Part shown: piece after piece, positions 10,845-20,625 of the stretch
Layout of the letters: every line of letters starts with the position of its first letter
Position numbering within the stretch: position 1 is the first letter of the stretch
Origin: Lichenostomus cassidix
Taxonomy: Eukaryota; Chordata; Aves; Passeriformes; Meliphagidae
DNA length: 64,000 bases
Direction: 5' to 3'
Assembly (NCBI GenBank): GCA_008360975.2
Contig: VLJF02000033.1
Span: forward strand, 1,922,001 to 1,986,000
The notes under the pieces: generated by a model
What the model was told of the DNA's origin: nothing
Databases searched by the model: none
What the model saw: only the letters and a program-made list of their open reading frames with translations
Translations under genes and position numbers: made by a program

Positions 10845-12721
10845 ATGGGTGGGAAGTTAACCCATCCTCAATCAGAGCTTTATACTTCCCTTAAAACTAC
10901 TCTTAAATCAGATAATTCCCAGTTCTCTAAGGGGAATTTAAAATGTTTTGTTCGCTGGATTTTTAACATCTTTCCAAATGTTTCTGTAGCTGCTGTTCAA
11001 TCTCTTAGCTTTTGAGATAAAATCAGACACGAGCTGACTGTTCTCACACAGGCTGGGGATCGAAAGGTTGCTAATTTTCTCCCTTTGTTTGTAGTGATTT
11101 ATAAGTCTGTTAAGAACGCCAAGACTGAAACAGTTCTGCCTAAAAATTCAGATCTCTCTCGTGCTGCCTCCCCCGTGTCTGTTCCCTCCCCCGCTGTCCC
11201 CAAACCCTCGGAACCCCAGGGGAGAGGAGCGCTCTCTCCCCTATCCCCTGCTCCAGCCGGGTCTGGCCAGCCCGGCTCGAGCCTGTCCCTCACCCTCTTC
11301 CCAGCTCCCCAAAACCTCCCTACCTTGACTCCATGTTTCTCACGAGACGGCACAAACCACGCATTACCCTCCCCCCCCGCGGGTCAATATGGCGCGGCCC
11401 ACATGGAAAAACAAGCTAGCATGCCTGATCCTTATCAGCTTAAACTTCCCGGGCTAGCATCGGCCCCACCCCTTGCATCATCGGGTATTCCCGCGCTGGG
11501 TTCACCCCCCCCGCGGTGTCGGGTGTCGGCCCTGCGTCAGCCCTGCCCCCCGCGGGGAGCTCCCACCCCAGCGCGGGTCCCTCCCTCGTTCACCCCCCCC
11601 TCCCCTGCGGCGCTACGCCCACTGCCCCGCTCCTCCCCGGTTCCCACGGCAACGGAGCCGGCCAGCGACAGAGGAAGAGCCAGCCCCGCCGGCACCGGCC
11701 TCGGGCTGCCTGCTCTTCTTCGGATGAGGAAAGCAGCGATTCTGAAGAGGATCCCTGGCTTGAAATACGCAAGCAGGCTGCATACGAGGGGCACTGGGAA
11801 TTAGCCAACAAAATCTCTGTCACTGCTGCGCCTGTCCATTATAATAGAGCTGGAGGGAACCCCCGCTGGGATGCCCTCCCATATGCACAGATAAAAGAGA
11901 TGTGCAAGGCAGGGAAGGATTTTGGGCATAACTCCCCTTACTTTAAGAACCTACTCCAAGCTACCTTTGCTGCAAATGTGTTAGTGCCACATGATATAAA
12001 AAATCTTATGGCATGCCTTCTGTCACCTGGAGAATACATGCTGTGGGACAGAACTTGGAGAAAACAATTAAAAGACCTCCTCCAGGTATATCACAGAGAT
12101 CCCAACAGAACTCACATAACACTAGATGATCTTTGCGGGGAAAAAAACCTGGTTAAACCCCAAGATCAGGCGAGACAATTGCCTAAACTGATTTTAAAAG
12201 ATATCAAAAGAGAAGCTAACAGAGCTTTGCTCTCAACCCCCTCGGATTCCACTCCCTCTCTGAATTTCTCCACCATAAAACAAACTATCGATGAGTCCTT
12301 TATAAAATTGTTCGATAGACTAAAAAAGTCAGTTGAAAAGCAAGTTGGGAATCCAGAAGCCCAAAAGGAGCTGCTGCGTGCATTAGCTATGGCAAATGCT
12401 AATGAGAGTTGTAAAAAAGTCCTCCAGGCACTCCCTCTAGATCCACCTCCTACCCTCAATCAGATAATTGAGGCTTGCACCAAATTAGCATCTCCTGAGG
12501 CAACCATAGCCCAAGCAGTTTCAAAAGGGGTAGCAGAAGCACTAGCAGCATCTCAGAAACCTCCACGGAGATGTTATAATTGTGGGAGTTTTGAACACAT
12601 TGCCAAAGACTGCCCTAAACCAAAGCGTGTTAAGAGAAATACTAACAAAAATACTGAAGCTGTGCCCCCAGGCTGTCCCTGCCAGCATCACCATCAGAAG
12701 GACCAGGGAAACGAACAGTGA
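10845..12721 (+). pseudogene. ERV-2 gag, broken by a stop and a frameshift
   Basis: The ATG at 10845 begins MGGKL, with a glycine at position 2 suitable for myristoylation of matrix. A TGA at 11013-11015 ends this frame after 56 codons. The same frame reopens and runs through a proline-rich region to 11804, but the capsid continues in another frame (the ORF ending at 12721), so a frameshift lies within about 11350-11710. The downstream part has a major-homology-region-like segment (near 12290-12430) and one zinc knuckle, C-X2-C-X4-H-X4-C (near 12571-12612). It overlaps pro, and a -1 shift is needed to enter it. Confidence 0.85.
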
Positions 12722-13485
12722 AGCGCAGCACGGCTCCGCGCAAGGACACAAATTCTACAGCCGTCTCTCCCTGCCCTGCCACCCCTGCCATGGATGATAA
12801 CAGCACACCACACAGCGGAACGGACAAAAGACTCTGTCTTGTAAGTACTGATACACACCACTTCCGCAATGGAAATCAACAACACATATATGTGGGCTTT
12901 GAAACACCTTTTGACAGGACTGTGGACATTCTAGTAGTCGGGGACACTAAGCATGGTCCACCTGAACTTTTTATTTTACCTGAGGTGCACAAAATAGACC
13001 CCAATGGACAAGTACAAATTTCTGTCTCCTGTAACAACACTCCCTGGTTTCTATCAAAGGGTCAGGTGGTAGCACAAGCTATCATACTACCTGAAAACCA
13101 CCCCAGGTGCCACAGAACACCTTCCATATGGTGGGCAGAAGTTGTAAACACAGACAAGCCCATGATGCATTGTAAACTACACAATGATAAATCCACTGCT
13201 TACCTGATGGAGATGGTAAACACAGAAGCCGATGTAACCATCATTTCTCGAGCAGAATGGCCCCAGGACTGGAAGACCAAACCAGCAGGCGGCAGAATCA
13301 CAGGCATAGGAAGGTCAGCAACTTCCCAGAGGAGTACAAATAATATCATCATAGAAAGCCCTGAAGGTCACACAGCCACCATCCGCCCGTACGTAATTGA
13401 CTCTGGTTTTACCCTCTGGGGCAGAGATCTCCTTACCCAGTGGGGGACTCAGCTGGTAATCCCACCTCCATCTCAGGATTTCTAA
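12718..13485 (+). pseudogene. ERV-2 pro: dUTPase-like region and protease with altered active site
   Basis: A 255-codon open frame, -1 relative to gag. The first two thirds resemble the dUTPase-like domain fused to betaretroviral protease (KGQVVAQ near 13060). The protease segment follows, but the expected active-site DTGAD reads NTEAD (13219-13233): the catalytic aspartate is asparagine and the glycine is glutamate. It ends in a WGRDLL-type motif near 13420. The frame is open, but the enzyme should be dead. It overlaps pol by 46 bases. Confidence 0.8.
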
Positions 13486-16187
13486 TTGGGGCCACTGGGA
13501 GACACTCCACCCCGCCCCTTACCTGGAAGACAAACGATCCAGTCTGGGTTACCCAGTGGCCCCTAAGCAAAGAGAAGCTCAGCGCTTTAGAATCCCTAGT
13601 AAAAGAACAGCTCGCCAAAGGTCATATTGTACCATCTAATAGCCCTTGGAACTCCCCTGTCTTTGTCATACGGAAACCTGGAAAAGACAAATGGAGGCTC
13701 CTCCTAGACCTCAGGAAAATCAATGAAGTCATTGAAGATATGGGACTCCTACAACCTGGCCTGCCCTCGCCCTCAATGCTTCCTAGGAATTGGAAGCTTG
13801 CTGTCATTGACATTAAGGACTGTTTCTTCACAATCCCCCTACACCCAAGTGATGCTCCTCGGTTTGCTTTCTCCGTGCCATCCCTAAACCAGAAAGCCCC
13901 CCAGCGCAGATACCACTGGTGTGTGTTACCCCAGGGTATGAAAAATTCTCCAACTATTTGCCAATGGTACGTGGCTCGCGTCCTGTCCCCCATCCGCAAA
14001 GAGTTTGCACGTTCTATCATTCTCCACTACATGGATGATGTGTTGATTTGTGCACCAAATGATAAATACCTGAACTTAACTCTAGAAAAAACTATTCAAG
14101 CCATTGAGAAAGCAGGGTTTGAAATCCAGCAGGAAAAGATTCAGCGTACCTGCCCGTGGACCTACCTGGGACTCCGCATCAGCGAACGGACCATCGTACC
14201 CCAGCAGCTCACCATCAAAGACAACCCAAGGACACTCCGGGACTTGCACCAACTGTGTGGTTCTATAAACTGGATTCGTCCTCTGCTGGGAATTACTACG
14301 CAAGACCTTGCTCCGCTGTTTAACCTCCTGAAAGGCTGTGACCACCTGGACTCGCCCCGAGTCATCACAGAGGAGGCCCGGGAATCCATCGCTAAGGTAC
14401 AGCTTGCCCTGTCTTCTCGCCAAGCCCATCGGACAAGTCCTGAGTTGCCTTTTAATTTCATCGTTCTGGGTGAGTCACCTAGGCTGTATGGACTGATTTT
14501 TCAATGGGACGCTGCACAAAAAGACCCACTTCTTATAATAGAGTGGATTTTCTTACCACATCAGCTGCTCAAAACCATAACAACACGACAGGAACTAGTA
14601 GCTCAACTAATTATGAGAGCCAGAGCACGCCTCCGTACCCTTGCAGGGTGTGATTTCACCTGCATCTATCCGTCATTGGAAAGTAAATCCTTAGCAAACA
14701 TACTCCAAACAAATGAACACCTTCAAGTTGCTCTGGATAGTTATCCAGGCAAGATTTCAAATCATCATCCAAAACACAAATTATTCAATTCGACTTTTCA
14801 TTTGGCCCCAAAAGAACTCCAAAGTCGAAGCCCTCTCAAGGCTCTAACTGTTTTCACAGATGGCTCCGGGAAATCCCATAAGTCAGTCGTGACTTGGAAA
14901 CATCCCGAAACGCAAGTGTGGGAGCACGATATCCAAATAATCGAAGGCTCACCGCAAATTGCGGAACTTGCGGCTGCTGTTAGAGCTTTTGAGATGTTCG
15001 AAGAACCCATTAATCTGGTAACAGATTCAGCTTATGTAGCTGGGGTAGTCGCCAGAGCAGAACATGCCTGGCTAAAGGAAGTGTCAAATCCTAAATTGTA
15101 TAAACTGCTCTCAAAACTTGTTTTTCTGCTGTCCCACAGAAAGCAGCCGTTCCATGTGATGCATGTGAGGTCACACACTGATCTCCCTGGACCAGTTGCT
15201 GAAGGGAATCGGAGGGCAGACGCTCTAGCTATGCCGGTGAAAGCTCCTAACATTCCAGACACCTTTGCTCAGGCAAAGCTGAGCCATCAATTTTACCATC
15301 AGAATGTACCAGCACTGATGAGAATGTTTAAATTACCCCGAAACCAGGCAAGGGCAATTGTAGCAACCTGTCCTAGCTGTCAGAGCTACCAAGTGCCATC
15401 ATTAGGGTCTGGAGTTAACCCCCGGGGTCTGGGCAGCTGTGAAGTCTGGCAAACAGATGTAACCCATGTCCCCCAGTTTGGCAGATTGAAATATGTACAC
15501 GTTTCTATAGACACATTTTCTGGAGCTGTTTTTGCATCTGCCCATGCAGGAGAAAAGGCAAGAGATGTTATACAGCACTTTCTCCTTGCTTTTGCTACCC
15601 TGGGCGTTCCTGCTGAGATAAAAACTGACAACAGTCCAGCATACATCTCTAACAAACTTCAAGAGTTTTTTAGCTCATGGGGCATCAAACACATTACAGG
15701 CATCCCCCACTCCCCTACAGGACAATCCATAGTTGAGAGGACCCACCAGACAATGAAGAGGGTCCTAGACCAACAGCGGGGAGGGTCAGAACTCAATTCT
15801 CCCATTATGAGACTCTGCAAAGCCCTTTTTACAATAAATTTCTTAAACAATTCGTTTGAAGAGCCTGACCCCCCTGTGTTCCGACATTTTACCAATTCGA
15901 CCCAAGCCAAATTGAAAGAACAACCACCAGTGTTAATCAAAGATCCAGAAAGCCATCAGATATCAGGCCCTTTTCCACTAATTGTATGGGGGAGGGGATA
16001 TGCTTGTGTTTCCACACCTTCAGGACCCAAGTGGATACCAGGAAAATATGTAAAGCCCTACCTCCGACCGTCAGTGACAGCTCCTGAGCAGACAAAAGAT
16101 AACACACCAGACACTGACAAAGAAACTCCAGACAAAGAAACCAGTGCCGCTTGGAGAAGACATCGGCGCAAGATTCCAGCCACGTGA
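13440..16187 (+). CDS. ERV-2 pol: reverse transcriptase, RNase H, integrase (open)
   Basis: An uninterrupted 915-codon frame, -1 relative to pro. RT occupies about residues 1-440 with YMDD near residue 196. RNase H begins with FTDGS near residue 471. Integrase has an N-terminal HHCC zinc site (near 15280-15385) and the D,D-35-E triad: WQTD near residue 670, KTDN near 728, VER near 765. Sequence and frame arrangement fit class II (alpha/betaretrovirus-like). In the ancestor it would be made as Gag-Pro-Pol by two -1 shifts; here the broken gag prevents that. Pol is the only intact ERV gene in the window. Confidence 0.9.
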   Translation: MGDSAGNPTSISGFLIGATGRHSTPPLTWKTNDPVWVTQWPLSKEKLSALESLVKEQLAKGHIVPSNSPWNSPVFVIRKPGKDKWRLLLDLRKINEVIEDMGLLQPGLPSPSMLPRNWKLAVIDIKDCFFTIPLHPSDAPRFAFSVPSLNQKAPQRRYHWCVLPQGMKNSPTICQWYVARVLSPIRKEFARSIILHYMDDVLICAPNDKYLNLTLEKTIQAIEKAGFEIQQEKIQRTCPWTYLGLRISERTIVPQQLTIKDNPRTLRDLHQLCGSINWIRPLLGITTQDLAPLFNLLKGCDHLDSPRVITEEARESIAKVQLALSSRQAHRTSPELPFNFIVLGESPRLYGLIFQWDAAQKDPLLIIEWIFLPHQLLKTITTRQELVAQLIMRARARLRTLAGCDFTCIYPSLESKSLANILQTNEHLQVALDSYPGKISNHHPKHKLFNSTFHLAPKELQSRSPLKALTVFTDGSGKSHKSVVTWKHPETQVWEHDIQIIEGSPQIAELAAAVRAFEMFEEPINLVTDSAYVAGVVARAEHAWLKEVSNPKLYKLLSKLVFLLSHRKQPFHVMHVRSHTDLPGPVAEGNRRADALAMPVKAPNIPDTFAQAKLSHQFYHQNVPALMRMFKLPRNQARAIVATCPSCQSYQVPSLGSGVNPRGLGSCEVWQTDVTHVPQFGRLKYVHVSIDTFSGAVFASAHAGEKARDVIQHFLLAFATLGVPAEIKTDNSPAYISNKLQEFFSSWGIKHITGIPHSPTGQSIVERTHQTMKRVLDQQRGGSELNSPIMRLCKALFTINFLNNSFEEPDPPVFRHFTNSTQAKLKEQPPVLIKDPESHQISGPFPLIVWGRGYACVSTPSGPKWIPGKYVKPYLRPSVTAPEQTKDNTPDTDKETPDKETSAAWRRHRRKIPAT

Positions 16188-16405
16188 ACAGCTGTTTGTG
16201 CCGCCTTCAAGCAGTTCCCCAAACCCACAAATCCCTTATCTGTTACCCTCATGTGTTTCCCTAACCCACAACCTTATTACCTGTGTCTTATAAAAAAAAG
16301 GGGGGATGAGGGGGAAAAAAGAAAGAAGTAACAGAAAACCATCTTTTAATGATTTTTGCTTGAAATCCCACAGAAGAAAGGACTACCTATACCTCTCTTA
16401 CCACC

Positions 16406-17725
16406 ATGCCTGTAATTGCCTACCTCTGCATTCTCCTGACCTCCTGCATCCTGTTACCACCAGAGGTTCTCGCATGGATTGTCCCTCAGCCAAAGACCAA
16501 TATGTGGGTTACATTGGCAAAAGCACTCCAGCAAGACCATATGTGCCTGTCTATGGGCAGTGTCAGTGACCCACTTTCATCATGCCTGGTGGGGATCCCT
16601 CTCCACAAAGATGAACTGCCTTTTGCAAATGAGGTGCTCCCCCAGAAAGAAGCTTGGGAGAAATGGGTAAGCACGCTGGCAACAGCACCAGAGGAACCCC
16701 ACGAATTACTACTATTGGGGTCCTCCCAGGCTACCCTTTGCCTCAAGTTTGTCTTCAGCCCGAAAAGAGGGATGGCATTATCCTGGTCAGAACACCAGAA
16801 ATTAAGTCATAGTAGAAAAGCAACACCCCAGGGAAAAGTTTACTCTGTCAGTAATTGGTGTCAGGATAAAAAGGTCATCCCAACAGAGTCATCTGTACAC
16901 CCCAAAATGCTGCCCAAAGGTATGTTCCTGATTTGTGGGAATCAGGCGTGGTCTGGAATCCCATCCCAGTTCCAAGGGGGACCGTGCACTCTTGGCAGGC
17001 TTTCTGTACTAGCACCCAACAAAACCCAAATTCTACATTGGAGAAACCATACTCGATTGGCCCGCCAAAAAAGAAATATACAACAATTAGATCCTAATTG
17101 TGATAGCGAAATTATCAATTGGTCATTGTCTAAAAGGATTGCTGCATCGTTTTTCCTGCCTGGAGTAGCAGCAGCAAAAGCCTTAGGTGAACTTAGCCAC
17201 CTTGAGTGCTAGCTCGGAAAGCATGCTAACCTAACCTCGAGTGCCCTCTCTCAGCTTCTTGAAGATGAAGAAACCACCAGGCATGCAACACTGCAAAACA
17301 GAGCAGCCATCGATTTTCTTTTATTGGCCCATGGACATGGCTGTGAAGAATTCGAGGGACTGTGTTGCTTTAACCTGTCATCTCATAGCCAGAGCATCCA
17401 CGCGACGATACAGAAAATAAAGGATCAAATCAAAGAACTGAAGACAGAAAAAGAAACAGACTGGATTGGCAATCTTTTCGGACAGTGGGAACTTCAGGGA
17501 TGGCTAGCATCCTTAGTCAAAACTGGACTGTGGGTGATCCTAATAATTTTCCTTGTTCTAAGCTTGTTCGGTTGCCTCAAGAAGTGTTTAACTAAGCAAG
17601 TAGGGGAGGCCTTTCCTTTAAATAAAGAAGGGGGAGTTGTTGGGGTGGATGATACCACCTCAGGAGCTGCTGAGGAGCTGGGTGGTTCCAACACAGCAGA
17701 ACCCCACTGGTGGAAGCCTTCTTAG
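16406..17725 (+). pseudogene. ERV-2 env, interrupted by one stop
   Basis: The frame opens with a hydrophobic signal peptide. A short surface subunit ends at a basic RQKR furin-like site (near 17063-17074). A hydrophobic fusion-peptide-like stretch follows, then a TAG at 17210-17212. The same frame continues with the transmembrane subunit: a C-X6-CC motif (about 17341-17367), a membrane anchor (about 17525-17580) and a short tail. The C-X6-CC pattern is typical of gamma- and alpharetrovirus-like envelopes, not classical betaretroviruses. The last ~88 bases read into the 3' LTR. Positions 16188-16405 hold no gene I can support. Confidence 0.82.
17624..17637 (+). promoter_or_regulatory. ERV-2 polypurine tract
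   Basis: AAAGAAGGGGGAGT ends at the first base before the 3' LTR (TGTTGGGG at 17638), the standard position for priming plus-strand DNA. Confidence 0.8.
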
Positions 17726-18161
17726 TCCTCCCCCCTGGAGAACATGATGGTTCCTCCCCAAATTATGTAAATCCCCCCAGCTGTAACCTAACCCTTGATC
17801 CCATGCCTTCCTCCTCCCATTGGTTGTGGTGTTCCCCCTGCCTCCTCTCCCCTGACCCTCCAGCTGCCCCTTTAAATGTAGACGGCTGGGGTGTCTCGTC
17901 CTCTTTTCACGCTGGAACCCTTCAGAATAAACTCTGGAACCTCCGGCTGACTGAGCGCTCTGAATTCTTTGTCTCTGGTGACGCACGAGTTATCCAACTC
18001 CGTGGGTGAGTGAGAATATGTGCCTTACACCGGCACGGGTGTGAGAAGGGCTTTTCTGTACAGCACCAGGCAGTGCTGGCTGGAGTGATCTCTCGATAGC
18101 CTTAGAGCCACTTTCGGTAAACGCAGAGGCCTGGTTCCACCCCTCCTCCCCCTCCGCGTTA
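17638..18161 (+). mobile_element. ERV-2 3' LTR
   Basis: The 524-bp partner of 10003-10526, beginning TGTTGGGG and ending GCGTTA, with AATAAA at 17926-17931. The sequence right after it (from 18162) is also the first sequence after the N gap at 55091. Confidence 0.9.
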
Positions 18162-20230
18162 ATCAGGAAGTGACCATCATCCTGAGATGGCCATGAGATG
18201 ATCAAGACAATGACATAATCAAGACCATGTGATGACCATGCGGTGACCATGAGATGATGGTGACCATGACACAGCCATGATCATGAGATGACCATTACAG
18301 TGAGATAACCATGACTGTGACCAGGACACAACCATGACCACGAGATGACCATGAGCATGAGATAGTTGTGACCAAGAGATGACCACAACACAACCATGGC
18401 CATGTGGTGATCAAGGCCACGAGATGACCATGACTGTGACCGTAACACAATCACAACCATGACATTATCAAGACCATGACCTAATTCTGACCATGAGATG
18501 ACCATGAGATGACCATGACCATGGGAGCCACAGCTGTGAGATTACCATGATATCATTGTAGCCAAGAGCTGACCATGAGATGACTATGTGATGACCATGA
18601 AATGACTGTGATCATGACCATGGTATGACCATGACTGTGAGATGACCATGACTGTGAGATGACCATGACCATGACATGATCATTACAATGAGATGACCAT
18701 GAAATGACCATGACTGTGACACAACCATGACTGTAAGATGACCATGATATAATTGTGGCCATGAGTTGATCATGAGATGACCATGAGATAACCATGATAA
18801 TGAAATTACCATGACCATGAGATGACCATGAGATGATCATGGCCATGAGATGATCACGGCCATGAGATGACCATTACAGTGAGATGATAATGAGCATAAG
18901 ATGATGGTAATCAGGAGATGACCAAGACCATGAGATGACCATGACTGTGACCATGACATAACCATGAGCATGAGATGATTGGGATCAGGACATGACCATG
19001 AGGTGACCACAACATGACCGTGGCTAGGAGATGATCATGAGCATGAGATGACCATGAGCATGAGATGACTATGGCACTACCACAGCTATGAGGTGATCAT
19101 GACCACCAGATGACCATGACTGGGAGATGATCATGAACATGAGATGACCATGACATGACCACGATGGTGAGATGAATGTGAGCATGAGATGACTGTGCCC
19201 AAGAGATGACCATGAGATGACCACAACACATCCATAGCCATGAGGTGATCCATGACCATGAGGTGACCGTGAGATGATGACAGCCATGAGATGACTGTGA
19301 CCATGACACAACCATGGCCATGAGATGACCATGATATGACTGTGGCCATGAGTTGACCATGAGATGATCATGACATGACCATGACCGTGCAATGACCATG
19401 ACCATGACCACGACTGTGAGATGACCATGAGGTGACCATGAGGTGACCATGACACAACCATGACCATGATGTGGTCATGACCATGAGATGACCATTGCAA
19501 TGAGATGATGGAGAGCATGAGATGACCATGACCATGTGGTGACCACGACCATGGCACAACCAGGACCATGAGATGACCTTGACCATAACATGACTGTGAC
19601 CATGAGGTGACCATGATCATGATGTGATGGTGACCATGAGATGATTATTACAATGAGATGACCACGAGATGATGATGAGATGACCAGGATCATGACATGA
19701 TGCTGACCATGAGATGACCATTACAATGAGATGACCATGAGATGACCAGGATCATGACGTGATGGTGACCATGAGATGACCATGAACTTGATGATGACCA
19801 TGAGATGACCATGAACATGATGATGACCATGAGATGACCATGAGATGACCAGGATCATGACATGATGGTGACCATGAGATGATCATTACAATGAGATGAC
19901 CACGAGATGACCAGGATCATGACGTGATGGTGACCATGAGATGACCATGAACATGATGATGACCATGAGATGACCACACGATAACCATGAACACGACCAT
20001 GAGATGACCACGAGATGACCATGAGATGACCATGAGATGACCACACGATAACCATGAACACGACCACGAGATGACCATGAGATGACCATGAGATGACCTT
20101 GAACATGACCACGAGATGACCAGGAGATGACCACGAGATGACCACGTGATGACCTTGAACATGACCACGAGATGACCAGGAGATGACCACGAGATGACCA
20201 CGTGATGACCTTGAACATGACCACGAGATG
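18162..20230. repeat. 11-bp minisatellite upstream of FLOT1 copy A
   Basis: Imperfect GACCATGAGAT array, ending in a more ordered higher-order stretch (GACCACGAGATGACC with GTGATGACCTTGAACAT, about 20090-20230). It is about 2.07 kb long; the corresponding array before copy B (55091-56955) is about 1.87 kb. It stops ~110 bases before the FLOT1 promoter elements. Confidence 0.92.
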
Positions 20231-20340
20231 ACCCTGACCCGGCCGTGGTCTGGAGCTCCCCAGACGCCTCACTCCCCTCAGCCTCCAGGTTCATCCGTCC
20301 CTCAAATGGTTAATTTTCCGTGGCTAGATCTACTCTCGGG

Positions 20341-20625
20341 GCGGCCCAGCCAATAGAAAGCCGAGAAATCCCTGACGTCACCAGTTGCCAGGCAGAACAA
20401 ACGCGCTCCTCCCACCTCTGGCTCGGCAGCCAATAGCAAACCGCCGTTTCGATGACGTCACGGGGCGGATGCGGAAGTGGCGCGCGGGGGCTGCCGGGAT
20501 CGGGGCGGCGGTCGGAGGGTTGCGATCGATCGCGACATTGATCCCGATATCGATCTCAATATCGATCCCGATATCGATCCTGATATCGATCCCGATATCG
20601 ATCCCGATCGGCTCCTCCCGCCGCG
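20341..20625 (+). promoter_or_regulatory. FLOT1: FLOT1 copy A promoter and 5' UTR
   Basis: GC-rich region with two CCAAT boxes (20350-20354, 20430-20434) and two perfect CRE palindromes TGACGTCA (20373-20380, 20453-20460), each CCAAT ~20 bases before its CRE. No TATA box was seen. From 20523 to 20610 a tandem 12-bp repeat (GATCCCGATATC) runs nearly to the ATG at 20626. CREB/ATF and NF-Y control is inferred from the motifs alone. Confidence 0.7.

Larger units (their letters stand above)
10003..18161 (+). mobile_element. ERV-2: complete but inactive provirus with env
   Basis: Two 524-bp LTRs flank gag, pro, pol and env in the standard order, with a primer-binding site and polypurine tract. The flanks ATCGGG (9997-10002) and ATCAGG (18162-18167) match 5 of 6, fitting a 6-bp target-site duplication within the minisatellite. 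By eye the LTRs differ at roughly 25 sites (~5%), so the insertion is not recent. The gag-pro and pro-pol overlaps each need a -1 shift, as in betaretroviruses. Gag, pro and env are damaged, while pol is open. Confidence 0.92.
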
